DNA from: Bryobacterales bacterium
GTDB lineage: Bacteria > Acidobacteriota > Terriglobia > Bryobacterales > UBA6623
Length of the DNA stretch: 59,525 nt
Direction of reading: 5' to 3'
NCBI GenBank assembly: GCA_028819575.1
Contig: JAPPLB010000067.1
Coordinates: 1 to 59,525, forward strand
Shown here: piece by piece, positions 44,283 through 53,998 of the stretch
Layout: each line of letters begins with the position of its first letter
Numbering within the stretch: position 1 is the first letter of the stretch
Made by a program: the position numbers and the translations under genes
Notes under the pieces: model-generated
What the model was told of the DNA's origin: nothing
Database searches by the model: none
The model's input: only the letters and a program-made list of their open reading frames with translations

Positions 44283-46661
44283 TTATTCCTCAGCCCGCTG
44301 CAGGAAAACGTCACTGGTGACGATCGCGGCGACCGCCACGGAGAAGCGGTATCCGTGGTCTTCCAGAGCACGGCGCATCGAGAGCAACGTATGGAAGTCG
44401 CCGGATTGCAGCTTGCGAGTCAGGGCGTACGTCATGAGGCGTTTGGAAAAATTGTCGACGAACTTCCGCCGTTGCGGACCTTGCAGAAGATAGCGTTTGA
44501 GATCTTCGAGTCCGTGCAGCGTGGCGCCATCCGGCAATTCGGCCCAGTCAGCAAGCGAGCCGCCGTTTACCGATTTCGAGTTCGTCCGATGGCCAATCCC
44601 GTCGAACTCTTCCAGCGCGAGGCCCAGAGGGTCCATGCGGCTATGACAGCCGGCACAACGGGTTTCTCGCCGATGCCGTTTCATCATTTCAGCCAAGGTC
44701 AACGGACGTCCGTCCTCGGCTTGGACGTCCTCCAGTTTGTCGACCGTGACGGGCGGCGGCAGCGGTGGCGTGCCAAGAATCTCGCGCAGGATATAAGCGC
44801 CACGCTCCACGGCGCTGCGCCGGTCCGGATGCGAAGTCAGACTCAGAATCCCGGCCATGCCCAATAAGCCGCCGCGACCGTCGCGGTCCGTCAATCGGAC
44901 TCTTTGAAAACCCTCACTGGCAACGTCCGCCATTGCGTAGTACGCCGCCAGTTCGCGATTCACAAACGTGAAATCAGAGTCGATGAGATTCAGGATGCTC
45001 AGATCACGGCGAATGATTTCCTCGACGAAACAAAGCACTTCGTCATACATCGCCCTTTGCAGCGATTCGGTAAACTCCGGAAAGCGCTGAGGGCTGATGT
45101 CGAGATGGTCGGCGATCTTGTTGAACTTGAGCCAGTACCCGGCGAACTGCGTCGCCAGGGCGGCAGCCTTGCGGTCCGAAAGCATTCGCCTTACCTGAGC
45201 TTTCAGCACCTCAGGATCGTGCAGCCGCCGCTCGACGGCTAAACGAGTCAGTTCCTCATCCGGCGGCCCGGACCACAGAAAATACGACAGTCGGGACGCT
45301 ACTTCGTGATCGGACAACGGAGCGGTCGCTTCGGATTTCTCCCGTTTCTTGTCACTCCAGTTGATCACCTTTCTTTCCCAGCGGTGCTCCTCGGGCAGGT
45401 AGACAAACTGCGGCGAGGCCAAGATACCCTGCAATACCTGTCGACAGGCGCCCTCGAAATTCTTGCCGCTTTTGATCTGTTCGTCATAAAGGCCCTTGAG
45501 GCCGGCGGCCTCCTCTTCGTGCAGAGGCCGGCGGTAGGCCCGGGCGGCAAAGGTGGACAGGTGTTGGTAAGCCGCAGCCTTCAATTCGGCCGGCGGAATC
45601 GGGTACGAGGAGCCGAGCCGAGCCGGTCGTGGCTCCGGGTGAAAACGGATGCCCTTGTCAGGATCGACTGAGGCGTGGGCGACGATCTGATCTGCCGCCA
45701 GCAGATAACGCGACAACTTCGAGGGGGACAACTGCATCTCAAGCCCCTGGTTCAAGAAGCCGCCGTCACTGGCTGTTCCACCCGGTTGCGTCAGACTACC
45801 GAGGCCCAGGTCGAGACCGGTCAATTCGCGCACTGTGTTGTCGTACTCGAAAGGCGTCATCTGTCGCAGCCGCGCATTGCTGGCGCGGGACGAGTCGGGT
45901 GTGATGCGCGATTCCATCTCCTTTTCGAACCACAGGCCGAAGAGTTCCCGTTCTTTTTCGGAGGGTTGGCGCTTCTGGCTCGGATGAGGCATGGCGCCGG
46001 TGGTGACGGCGCGTGCAATCTTCTCCCACTGCTGATGCCAACTACCGAGTTCCTCGCCTGGCCACTGATCCGAGTATTCCTCAATGGCAAGTCCGCCTTC
46101 ACGGCTCTGTTTGCCATGGCAGTCGTAGCAGTAATGCCGCAGGAAGGGATGGATCTCCTTTGCGAACGTCAACTCTTTGGCCGGCCCGGACAGAACTTGA
46201 TATGCCTCAGGTTGTTCCGGCGCCTTCTCTGACGCAGCGTCCCCTTCCTGCTTGTCCGCTGGCCACTCACCCTCGTCGATCCATCCTGCAATGACCCTGA
46301 TTTGTTCCCCGCTAGGTCTGGGATTGCCCTGGGGAGGCATCGCGAGGCTGTCCGCGACAGGAGCCGACAGACGTTGTATCAGCAGACTTCGGGAAGACTG
46401 TTTGGCAATGATCACCCGGCCGTTGTCACTGCCCTGCAATGCAGTTTCACGGCGATCCAGCCGCAGGCCGGCCATCCGGGTTTCCGGGCCGTGACACTGC
46501 ACACAAAATTGCTCGAAGATCGGTCGAACCTTCGTATCCCATTCCTGGGGTTGATCATTGTTCGCCGCGAGGGCGGGTAAATAAACCATCCCGACGCAAA
46601 GGAAAAGAGCGAGTCCGCAGGCACTGGTGACGGGCCGGATGGCGAAGCGGGCAGGCTGCAT
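44283..46661 (-). CDS. Secreted DUF1587/1592/1588/1585 protein with cytochrome-like heme sites
   Basis: A 792-residue exported protein with an N-terminal hydrophobic signal. Two CxxCH sites lie near the start (FCVQCHGPETRMAGLRLDRR in the PSCyt1-like domain, and HYCYDCHGKQSREGG). They are followed by DUF1587 (RQMTPFEYDNTVRELTGLDL), DUF1595, DUF1592 (with WSGPPDEELTRLAVERRLHD), DUF1588 (with RRETRCAGCHSRMDPLGLAL) and DUF1585 (FSKRLMTYALTRKLQSGDFH). Such proteins are abundant in Acidobacteria, Planctomycetes and Verrucomicrobia and pair with DUF1552 proteins; the reaction is unknown, possibly an oxidative step in polysaccharide use. It lies 10 bases behind the DUF1552 gene, in one operon. Confidence 0.88.
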   Translation of the reverse strand: MQPARFAIRPVTSACGLALFLCVGMVYLPALAANNDQPQEWDTKVRPIFEQFCVQCHGPETRMAGLRLDRRETALQGSDNGRVIIAKQSSRSLLIQRLSAPVADSLAMPPQGNPRPSGEQIRVIAGWIDEGEWPADKQEGDAASEKAPEQPEAYQVLSGPAKELTFAKEIHPFLRHYCYDCHGKQSREGGLAIEEYSDQWPGEELGSWHQQWEKIARAVTTGAMPHPSQKRQPSEKERELFGLWFEKEMESRITPDSSRASNARLRQMTPFEYDNTVRELTGLDLGLGSLTQPGGTASDGGFLNQGLEMQLSPSKLSRYLLAADQIVAHASVDPDKGIRFHPEPRPARLGSSYPIPPAELKAAAYQHLSTFAARAYRRPLHEEEAAGLKGLYDEQIKSGKNFEGACRQVLQGILASPQFVYLPEEHRWERKVINWSDKKREKSEATAPLSDHEVASRLSYFLWSGPPDEELTRLAVERRLHDPEVLKAQVRRMLSDRKAAALATQFAGYWLKFNKIADHLDISPQRFPEFTESLQRAMYDEVLCFVEEIIRRDLSILNLIDSDFTFVNRELAAYYAMADVASEGFQRVRLTDRDGRGGLLGMAGILSLTSHPDRRSAVERGAYILREILGTPPLPPPVTVDKLEDVQAEDGRPLTLAEMMKRHRRETRCAGCHSRMDPLGLALEEFDGIGHRTNSKSVNGGSLADWAELPDGATLHGLEDLKRYLLQGPQRRKFVDNFSKRLMTYALTRKLQSGDFHTLLSMRRALEDHGYRFSVAVAAIVTSDVFLQRAEE

Positions 46662-46671
46662 TGGGATCTTC

Positions 46672-48021
46672 CTATCCCGCTAACGTCGAACCATACGACT
46701 CGGTCGCCTCCTGGAACCCGTCCAGCGGGGCGCCCATGGTTTCCGCGATCGACAAGAAGAGTCGAGACATCGAGCCGCCCTGGAAATCGATGGACCGCCC
46801 GGTCTTGATCCTGCCGCCGCCACCGCCAGCCAGAAGCAATGGATACTGGGTGCAGGTATGGCGGTTTCCGTCCCACATATCGGATCCGATCATGACCATC
46901 GAATTGTCCAGCAGGGTGCGATCCGCTTCCTGCACTTCGTCCATCTTCTGCAGCAAATAAGCATATTGAGAGATATGCCAGCGGTTGATGAGATGGTATT
47001 GGTGCAGCGAAATCGGTGTTTCCTTATGGTGGCTCAATGCATGCCACTGGCCAGTGACGCCAGGCAGGAAGCTGAAGTCCATATATTTGGGGCCGTAGCT
47101 GTCAAACATGAACGTCAGCACGCGGGTCTTATCCATTCGCAAGGCCAGCACGATCAAATCAAGCATCAATCGGGTGTGTTCGCGGAAGTTCTCCGGCTGA
47201 TAGAGGGCAAAATCCGCTGTCTCGCCGGCACCGCTCGGGTCATCAGCGTGAAAACGCCTGGAGATGGCAGGGGGAGCCGCCTGTTGACGTTGCCAAGCGT
47301 TCTTTTCCCGCTCCAGGCGCTCGATCCGCAGCTCCAATTCGCGAATGCCCTCGAAGTATTCGGCCAATGTCTGGCTGTCTTGCGCACTGATGCGTTTTTC
47401 AAGATCCTTGGCTTGGCCGAGCACAAAGTCGAGCACGCTCTTGTCCCGCTTCAACCAGGACTTGTCGGAGAACAAAGCCGCGAACGTCATGGCGGGATCG
47501 ATCTCCTTGGAAAGAGGCTTGTCAGGACCTCTCCAAGAGATGCTGGAATCGTAGAAGGCACGACCGTTTCTTGCGGGAGCAATGCCCATCACGAGCGAAC
47601 GAAACTCAGTTTGGCCGCCGATCCGAGCAGCGATCTGCTGATCGAAAGAAATGCCTGATCGGTTATGGTCCCGTCCTCCTGGTTCGCCTGTCAGAAACGC
47701 GGCGACCTTGCCGGCATGTCCGCGAACTTTGCTCAGATGCAGATGGGACATGTCCTGAAGGACATTGACCTTGTACTTGATCTCTTCCAGCGGCTCAAGC
47801 GTAGGCCCAAGCTTCAGATCTTCGCCCGAGCCGGAGGCTCCCCATTGATGCGTATTGACTCCAAGCGGAAAGAAAGTCGTCACAAAGCGAATCGGGGCCT
47901 GAGCAGCCGCCTGCTTTGCCGGAGCCGCAGTGAGCGTCGAGACGGATTCCAGCCACGGCAGAGTGAGGCTCACTCCCGCAGCTTTCAGGAAGGACCGGCG
48001 ATTCGCTTGATGGTGTCTCAT
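46672..48021 (-). CDS. DUF1552 protein with Tat-like signal
   Basis: A 449-residue DUF1552 protein. The N-terminus MRHHQANRRSFLKAAGVSL has a twin-arginine motif, so it is likely exported folded. The body includes RFVTTFFPLGVNTHQWGASG, NVLQDMSHLHLSKVRGHAGK and MVMIGSDMWDGNRHTCTQYP, giving a sulfatase-like/DUF1501-like impression. It is the first gene of the two-gene unit with the DUF1592-type protein and its usual partner. The sequence alone gives no substrate. Confidence 0.88.
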   Translation of the reverse strand: MRHHQANRRSFLKAAGVSLTLPWLESVSTLTAAPAKQAAAQAPIRFVTTFFPLGVNTHQWGASGSGEDLKLGPTLEPLEEIKYKVNVLQDMSHLHLSKVRGHAGKVAAFLTGEPGGRDHNRSGISFDQQIAARIGGQTEFRSLVMGIAPARNGRAFYDSSISWRGPDKPLSKEIDPAMTFAALFSDKSWLKRDKSVLDFVLGQAKDLEKRISAQDSQTLAEYFEGIRELELRIERLEREKNAWQRQQAAPPAISRRFHADDPSGAGETADFALYQPENFREHTRLMLDLIVLALRMDKTRVLTFMFDSYGPKYMDFSFLPGVTGQWHALSHHKETPISLHQYHLINRWHISQYAYLLQKMDEVQEADRTLLDNSMVMIGSDMWDGNRHTCTQYPLLLAGGGGGRIKTGRSIDFQGGSMSRLFLSIAETMGAPLDGFQEATESYGSTLAG

Positions 48022-48193
48022 GGATAATGCCCTTGGAGAAACGTCGACATGTTCGTCTGGCGGCGTTCAAACGACCGTCTCAGACAGAGCGAAGTGCGCT
48101 CACATACTTGGCTAAAGTATACACCCGTCCAGGTCTCCGAGGAAGTCGTAAGTGTGTGGTATCATAACCATACTGTAAAGTAAGAGAGCTGTC

Positions 48194-48781
48194 ATGTGGG
48201 GACACAAGGAAGAACCGTTACCAACGAAAACCGCTACGCCGACAACCGGCCAACCCGTTTCCCGTTCCGACACGGCCCAACCTTCAGGCTTGAGCGCGGC
48301 CAGCCGGCCGGGGGCCGGTGTTGACCGCTCCGGGCAAGCCCAAGCGAAGATCGGAAAGACCATCAAGCTCAAGGGTCAAATGAACGGCAGCGAAGACGTT
48401 TTCGTCGATGGAGAAGTCGAAGGAACGATCGAGTTACCTGAAAACGCCCTGGTCATCGGACCGAGCGGCAACGTTCGTGCGCAAGTGAAAGCCAGCTCAG
48501 TCACCATATTTGGTCATCTGGAAGGGAAAGTGCAGGCTGGCGAAAGGATTGAGATTCGCAAGACCGGATCGCTGGAAGGCGACTTGGTGACGCCTCGAAT
48601 CGTCATCGAAGACGGCGCAGTATTTCGGGGAAGCATTGATGTCTTGAAACCTGAAATCAAAGAGAAAGCGCCGCCGAAAGTGAGCAAACCCCCGCGGAGC
48701 AGACCACCGGTTGTAGCAGCATCAAGACCCGATCGGCCAGCCATCTCCACGGCCGGATCAACTGGCAACTCGGGTTCCTAG
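48194..48781 (+). CDS. Bactofilin family protein (polymer-forming cytoskeletal)
   Basis: A 195-residue protein. The central right-handed beta-helix repeats are visible as GSEDVFVDGEVEGTIELPEN, LVIGPSGNVRAQVKASSVTI, FGHLEGKVQAGERIEIRKTG and SLEGDLVTPRIVIEDGAVFR. The flanking tails are Pro/Ser/Arg-rich and disordered, as usual. Bactofilins polymerise without nucleotide into filaments that organise wall synthesis or cell shape. It is divergent from the DUF1552 gene. Confidence 0.85.
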   Translation: MWGHKEEPLPTKTATPTTGQPVSRSDTAQPSGLSAASRPGAGVDRSGQAQAKIGKTIKLKGQMNGSEDVFVDGEVEGTIELPENALVIGPSGNVRAQVKASSVTIFGHLEGKVQAGERIEIRKTGSLEGDLVTPRIVIEDGAVFRGSIDVLKPEIKEKAPPKVSKPPRSRPPVVAASRPDRPAISTAGSTGNSGS

Positions 48782-48835
48782 GCAGCGCCCGGCAAGATCA
48801 GTCACGACAGCATCAGGGAGTGCAGGGAGAACAAG

Positions 48836-49513
48836 TTGGCGGAGTTCTCCGACAGGTTAGTTGATAACAGCCAGCGCGCGGCCTCACCGGATGCGTCCAT
48901 CGGGGAGGATCCGTTCGAAGCAACTCCCACGCCAAGCTCCTCGAAGCGTTACAGCCGAGGTCTCAGATACTGCCTCTCTTCGCTGCCGGACGCAGAGCAC
49001 CGCCAAGTGCTTGACCTGGGCGGCTTAAGCGAATCGAGTGTCAGTTTCCTCAGTTCCCTGGGTTGCAGAATCCACGCGCTTGACTTGCTATCGCTGTTCG
49101 ACGCTTATCAGGAGAAATTGCCGGGACAAAGGTTTAGTCCAGTCGACGCCAAATCATTCATCAACGAATATCTTGGATACCCGCCCGCGACCTTTGACAT
49201 CATCCTCGTCTGGGATGTGATCGAATTCTTTGACACGGAAGTGCTCAAGCTTGCCGTGTCTCAATTCGGCCGGATTTTGCAACCCGGCGGGTCGCTGTTT
49301 ACCTTTTTTCACACCAGGTCAAAGGGAATGCCTGTCACGGCGAACCAGTATCAGATCGAAGATGCAGACCATCTCCGGCTCCGGGAACGGCATCGGAGGC
49401 CGCTGTCCCATACCTTCAATAATCGAAGTCTGGAGCGACTGTTCGGCGGTTTCGGTTCGCTGAAGTTTTTTTTGACACACGACAGCATCCGAGAGGTAAT
49501 CGTAATACGCTGA
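48836..49513 (+). CDS. Class I SAM-dependent methyltransferase
   Basis: A 225-residue protein. Motif I is degenerate (VLDLGGLSESSVSFLSSLGC), motif II carries IHALDLLSLFD, and motif IV is FDIILVWDVIEFFDTEVLKL, followed by FGRILQPGGSLFTFFHT. It resembles UbiE/Methyltransf_11-type enzymes. The substrate is unknown. The TTG start at 48836 follows AGGGAGAAC. It lies between the bactofilin and TPR genes on the same strand, possibly one transcript. Confidence 0.75.
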   Translation: MAEFSDRLVDNSQRAASPDASIGEDPFEATPTPSSSKRYSRGLRYCLSSLPDAEHRQVLDLGGLSESSVSFLSSLGCRIHALDLLSLFDAYQEKLPGQRFSPVDAKSFINEYLGYPPATFDIILVWDVIEFFDTEVLKLAVSQFGRILQPGGSLFTFFHTRSKGMPVTANQYQIEDADHLRLRERHRRPLSHTFNNRSLERLFGGFGSLKFFLTHDSIREVIVIR

Positions 49514-49531
49514 CCTGCGTCATACAGGTTA

Positions 49532-50536
49532 GTGGAGCACGCGTTCCCCAGAATCCGGCTTCTGTTTCTTCTGGCGATCACTGTTTCGCCGGACCTCCCG
49601 GCAGCAGCATCGGACAGAGTCGATGATCGCGTCCTCGGGCACGATCATTTCTATAACCTCGAGTACGAGGAAGCGATTGAAGCGAACCGCCGGCTCGTTT
49701 CACAACAGCCGGATGATCCGTCTGCGCACAATCGCTTAGCGACAGCGATTCTCTACAAAGAGCTGCTGCGACTGGGCAAGCTGGAAACAAAGGCTTTCAA
49801 AGGAGATACTCAATTTCATGCCTGGGAGAAGCCAAACGCCGACCCCAAGGTCTGGAACGAATTCAAGGACGTTTTGATGCGTGGACGGCAGATCGCCGAA
49901 GACACACTCGAGGCGGACTCACAAGATGTCAAGGCCCTTTACGCGCTGTCAACCAACCATGCGCTCGAGAGCACCTATCAATTCATGGTGCGCACATCGT
50001 ATTTCAGAGCACTGCAGAGCAGTAACCGCGCGGACAGGCATAGCCGTGAATCGATCAAAACTCATCCCGAGTTCATCGACGGCTATCTCATCGCAGGCAC
50101 ACACGAATATGTCGTTGGCAACCTACCCTGGGCTTTGCGATTCATGGTGGCTGTCGGTGGCGTGCGAGGTAGCAAGAAGAAGGGGGAGGAATACGTTCGA
50201 CTTGTCGCCGAGAACGGCGATTTGGCGCGAGACTCTGCCCGTGCCTTGCTTGTGCTGTTGCTGCGCCGCGAGCAGAGGCCTCTCGAAGCCGTTCCAGTTC
50301 TCGAAGGCATCATCCGCGATTTCCCGCGCAACTACCTCATGCATCTCGAGCTTGCCGGGGTATATGAAAATGCCGGTCAAGAAAACACGGCGCTCGACAT
50401 CTTCCGAAATATACAGGACAAAGTGAAGACGAACACAGACCGCTTCGGACGCATGCCCACGCGAGTGCAAGAAGCGCTCGCCCGCCGAATCGCGAAAGTC
50501 GAAAGGGACATGGGAGTCAGGTCCGGCGGCTCATAG
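49532..50536 (+). CDS. Secreted tetratricopeptide-repeat protein
   Basis: A 334-residue protein with an N-terminal hydrophobic signal (LLFLLAITVSPDLPAAA). TPR-like helices are seen in FYNLEYEEAIEANRRLVSQQ, KALYALSTNHALESTYQFM, PLEAVPVLEGIIRDFPRNYL and LELAGVYENAGQENTALDIF. It is likely a periplasmic scaffold. The start is GTG 49532, 18 bases after the methyltransferase stop. Confidence 0.75.
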   Translation: MEHAFPRIRLLFLLAITVSPDLPAAASDRVDDRVLGHDHFYNLEYEEAIEANRRLVSQQPDDPSAHNRLATAILYKELLRLGKLETKAFKGDTQFHAWEKPNADPKVWNEFKDVLMRGRQIAEDTLEADSQDVKALYALSTNHALESTYQFMVRTSYFRALQSSNRADRHSRESIKTHPEFIDGYLIAGTHEYVVGNLPWALRFMVAVGGVRGSKKKGEEYVRLVAENGDLARDSARALLVLLLRREQRPLEAVPVLEGIIRDFPRNYLMHLELAGVYENAGQENTALDIFRNIQDKVKTNTDRFGRMPTRVQEALARRIAKVERDMGVRSGGS

Positions 50537-50606
50537 CAGAGCCAATCGCCAACTCCTCCATGGCCTCGCCCTCATCTATCGAATCGGCGACCCATTCACA
50601 CACTAG

Positions 50607-50783
50607 CCTGCATTTCTCACCACCCGACGGCCGAAGCACACCATACGGCCGCCATGACTTCGTTGCGCTTGCTTGCCGTGCTCAACGTACTGTTCAAGTA
50701 CGCCTGCGCGCGCCAAGCGGCTCGCGCCTCGTCCTGAAGGCCCTCTCACGCACTTCGTCTCGCCACGTGGTGAGAAATGCAGG
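50607..50783. repeat. MITE-like element with 17-bp perfect terminal inverted repeats
   Basis: CCTGCATTTCTCACCAC (50607-50623) and GTGGTGAGAAATGCAGG (50767-50783) are exact inverted repeats enclosing 143 bases without a gene. A second copy starts at 59473 and runs off the window. It lies between the TPR gene and argR. No clear target-site duplication was seen. Confidence 0.8.
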
Positions 50784-50854
50784 TCAGGACTCCTGTGAGT
50801 CACATTGATCAACCCAAGCAGGATTGTTCCCGCCTTTCGTATTGAGGAGGGGAT

Positions 50855-51301
50855 TCACACCTGCCAGAAGGCTGCCAGTTTCCGCATCACCCGCTTCGCG
50901 TGTTGCGGGCTGCTTGCCGCGGCGAAAATGGTGTTGTCACCAGCGATCGTTCCGACGATGCCGAGGTCGGTTTCGAAGTCCAATGCTTCAGCGACCGTTC
51001 CCGCGCTTCCGGGGAGCGTCTTGACAACGACGAGGTTGCTGGCGAGCTGAAGGTCGCGGACAAGCTTTCCCAGAACCCGCCGCAACGTGTCGCGGTTTGC
51101 TTCTGAGTGCTGGAGCACGTCGCGCTCGCGGTAGCCCTCACGGGTCTTGACAACGCCCAATTCCCGCAGATCGCGGGAGATCGTTCCCTGGCTGGCTCGG
51201 ACACCGACGGACTTCAGGTGTCTGGCAAGGTTTTGCTGCGTGGTAATGGACCGGGAGCGTAGTATCTTTTGGATCTGCGCTTGCCGGAACGTCTTGGTCA
51301 T
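50855..51301 (-). CDS. argR: Arginine repressor ArgR
   Basis: A 148-residue protein. The winged-helix N-terminus has RSRSITTQQNLARHLKSVGV and RASQGTISRDLRELGVVKT, the ArgR DNA-binding helix. The C-terminal arginine-binding/hexamer domain has VVVKTLPGSAGTVAEALD and LGIVGTIAGDNTIFA with the Gly-Thr-x-Ala-Gly-Asp-Asp/Asn-Thr site. It binds ARG boxes when arginine is high. It is the last gene of the arginine operon and its ATG overlaps the argH stop by four bases, so it is made together with the enzymes it controls. Confidence 0.95.
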   Translation of the reverse strand: MTKTFRQAQIQKILRSRSITTQQNLARHLKSVGVRASQGTISRDLRELGVVKTREGYRERDVLQHSEANRDTLRRVLGKLVRDLQLASNLVVVKTLPGSAGTVAEALDFETDLGIVGTIAGDNTIFAAASSPQHAKRVMRKLAAFWQV

Positions 51302-52686
51302 TGTGTGCGCCGCATCGCCTCCAGACGCTTGCCGGCTTCTTCGAGCGCACCAAGAAGTACGGAGGAGGCAGTACCGCCGGGAACGACGTGATTGCTCAGC
51401 GCACTCCGCGCCGTGAGAAGATCGCGCGCCTTGTCGTCGAACTCAGAGGCAATCTCCTTCAGCTCACCCGTCGTCCAGTCCTGGGGTCTGTTGCCGGTGC
51501 GAACGCTCTCGAGTACAAGCTTGCCTACGATCTGATGGGCGCGGTGGAAGGGGACTCCTTTTTTCGACAACTCCTCCGCGAGCGCAGTCGCGGAAACCCA
51601 GCTTTCATCAGCCGCAGCTTCCATGCGGTCAGGATGGATGGCGGCAGTCTGAACGGTAAGCTTCATGACAGCCAGGCAGCCGGAGAGCTGCGCGGCGGCG
51701 TCAAAGACAGGTTCCTTGTCTTCTTGCAAGTCTCGGTTGTAGGAGAGAGGGAGGCCCTTGAGCGTCATCATCAGTGAAAGCAGGCTCCCGCTGACGCGTC
51801 CGGATTTGCCGCGCACCAACTCGCAGGCATCGGGGTTCTTTTTCTGGGGCATCAGGCTGGAACCGCTGGTGACTTCGTCCCCCAGCTCGAGGAAGCCGAA
51901 CTCCTCGCCGGAATAGAGAATCCAATCCTCGGCCAAGCGGCTGAGGTGGAGCATCGTGCCGGCCGCGGCGTAAAGGAAGTCCAAGGCGAAGTCGCGGTCG
52001 GAGACGGCATCGATACTGTTGGCGGAAAGCTTACTGAAGCCCAGCTCGTCGGCCATCGCTTGCCGGTCGAAGGGGAACCCGCTGCCGGCGAGCGCACCGC
52101 TGCCGAGAGGAAGAACGTCAGTGCGGCGATAGGCGTCGTCGAAGCGCTGCCAATCGCGTGCGAACATCTCGAAGTAAGCCAGTAAATAGTGAGCCCATAA
52201 GACAGGCTGCGCGCGCCTCAAGTGCGTGTAGCCGGGAAGCAAAGCGTCGGGCTCGCGCATTGCGAAGTCGAGCAGCACGCCCATCAACCCCACGAGAAGC
52301 TCTTGGATGGCATTGATTTCGGTCTTCATCCAGAGGCGGAAGTCGGTGGCGACTTGCTCGTTGCGGCTGCGCCCGGTGTGGATCTTTTGGCTCAAGGAGC
52401 CAGCCTTCTCGTCGAGCTTTCGAATGACGAAGGTGTGAATGTCTTCGTCTTCCGCCTCGCCGAACATATCTGCTTCTCGCGCTTCCGAAAGGATTTCGTC
52501 GAATGCTCGGTGAACGATCTCGCGATCCTCGCAGGTGAGGATACCGACACTCGCCAAAGCCGAAGCGAATGCTTTTGAACCGAGGATGTCCGCTTCGAGG
52601 AGCCTGCGGTCAAAATCCAATGAGCCGGAGAACTGTTCGAACAGCTCGGCCGGACCATGCTCGAATCGACCGCCCCAAAGCTTCAT
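51298..52686 (-). CDS. argH: Argininosuccinate lyase ArgH
   Basis: A 462-residue protein that cleaves argininosuccinate to arginine and fumarate, the last step of arginine synthesis. The fumarase/lyase signature is visible as GSSLMPQKKNPDACELVRG, with the catalytic serine in the flexible loop. TGRSRNEQVATDFRLW and GYTHLRRAQPVLWAHYL are the other conserved blocks. The length is normal. It overlaps argG and argR by four bases each. Confidence 0.96.
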   Translation of the reverse strand: MKLWGGRFEHGPAELFEQFSGSLDFDRRLLEADILGSKAFASALASVGILTCEDREIVHRAFDEILSEAREADMFGEAEDEDIHTFVIRKLDEKAGSLSQKIHTGRSRNEQVATDFRLWMKTEINAIQELLVGLMGVLLDFAMREPDALLPGYTHLRRAQPVLWAHYLLAYFEMFARDWQRFDDAYRRTDVLPLGSGALAGSGFPFDRQAMADELGFSKLSANSIDAVSDRDFALDFLYAAAGTMLHLSRLAEDWILYSGEEFGFLELGDEVTSGSSLMPQKKNPDACELVRGKSGRVSGSLLSLMMTLKGLPLSYNRDLQEDKEPVFDAAAQLSGCLAVMKLTVQTAAIHPDRMEAAADESWVSATALAEELSKKGVPFHRAHQIVGKLVLESVRTGNRPQDWTTGELKEIASEFDDKARDLLTARSALSNHVVPGGTASSVLLGALEEAGKRLEAMRRTQ

Positions 52687-53903
52687 GATTCATCCACGCC
52701 GGTCATCACACGTGAGCGCGCTTCGATCGGCAGGCCGATCAGGTTGATGAAGCCACGCGCGTCCTTCGGTTCGTAGTCTGCGCCCATGGTGAAGCTGGCT
52801 ATGTCGAGTGAGTAGAGCGAATACGGTGACGTACGGCTGAGCACATCGATGCGGCCCTTGTGGAGCCGCAAGGTGACTTCACCGGAGACATTCTCCTGGG
52901 TTTTATTGACGAAAGAGTCGAGCGCCTCACGGAGAGGCGTGAACCACAGCCCGTTGTACACAAGATCGGCGTAGTCAAGTGCGAGTTTCCGCTTGCAATG
53001 AGCTGTGGCTCGATCAAGCGTGAGCGCCTCGAGCTCGCGATGGGCCGTCATGATCGAAGAGCCGCCGGGCGTCTCGTAGCAGCCGCGCGACTTCATTCCG
53101 ACGAAGCGGTTTTCGACCAGGTCGACCCGGCCCACTCCGTTTTCGGCGCCAAGGCGGTTCAGATTCGCAAGAAGATCGGCCGCGCCAAGCTCCTCGCCGT
53201 CGATCGATACCGGGTTCCCTTGTTCGAAGCCGATCGTCACTTCGGCGGGCTCGTCGGGGGCGTCGTCCGGATCGACCGACCACGTCCAGACGGAGTGGCT
53301 CGGCGAGTTGACCGGGTCCTCCAGTTCGCCGCCCTCATGAGAGAGGTGCCAGAGATTTCGGTCGCGGCTATAGATCTTGGCTTTTGTGGCATCGATCGGA
53401 ACGTTGTGCGACTGGGCGTAGTCGATGGCGTCCTCGCGGGATTGGATGTCCCAGATTCGCCAAGGAGCGATGACCTTCAGATGGGGTGCGAGGGCCTTGT
53501 AGGTCAGCTCGAAGCGGACTTGGTCGTTGCCTTTTCCGGTACAGCCGTGACAGAGGGCGTCGCAGCCGGTTTCGAGTGCGACCTCGACTTGCCGTTTCGC
53601 CAACAGAGGCCGGGCGATCGAAGTACCAAGCAGGTACTTGTCTTCATAGACCGCACCCGCGCGCACCACCGGCCATACATAGTCGCGCACAAACTCTTCT
53701 TGCATGTCGTCGACAAAGATCTCGGAAGCGCCGCTGTCCCTGGCCTTCCGCTGAATATCAGCCAACTCCTCGTCACCCTGGCCGATGTCGCCGCACACAG
53801 CGACTACCTCGCAGTCGTACTGCTCACGCAACCAAGGAATGATGATGGATGTATCAAGGCCCCCGGAATAGGCGAGGGCGATTTTTTTCGGGTTTGTCTC
53901 CAT
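52683..53903 (-). CDS. argG: Argininosuccinate synthase ArgG
   Basis: A 406-residue protein that joins citrulline and aspartate using ATP. The P-loop is ALAYSGGLDTSIIIPWL, followed by LCHGCTGKGNDQVRFELTY and GRVDLVENRFVGMKSRGCYE. The length is standard. It precedes argH with an ATGA overlap and follows argF by 95 bases, with no obvious terminator between. Confidence 0.96.
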   Translation of the reverse strand: METNPKKIALAYSGGLDTSIIIPWLREQYDCEVVAVCGDIGQGDEELADIQRKARDSGASEIFVDDMQEEFVRDYVWPVVRAGAVYEDKYLLGTSIARPLLAKRQVEVALETGCDALCHGCTGKGNDQVRFELTYKALAPHLKVIAPWRIWDIQSREDAIDYAQSHNVPIDATKAKIYSRDRNLWHLSHEGGELEDPVNSPSHSVWTWSVDPDDAPDEPAEVTIGFEQGNPVSIDGEELGAADLLANLNRLGAENGVGRVDLVENRFVGMKSRGCYETPGGSSIMTAHRELEALTLDRATAHCKRKLALDYADLVYNGLWFTPLREALDSFVNKTQENVSGEVTLRLHKGRIDVLSRTSPYSLYSLDIASFTMGADYEPKDARGFINLIGLPIEARSRVMTGVDES

Positions 53904-53998
53904 GGCAACCTGTGCTTCACATGACAGTAGAAGATTTATTTTGCTTTGCCATCTCGAAAGAATCGCTGGGAAGGCTCGCTTGTCGCCACCGTGATCCC

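Noticed and set aside
52860-53924. 354-codon open frame antisense to argG
   Set aside because: It is a shadow of argG, whose motifs and length are complete; nothing in the antisense translation matches a family.
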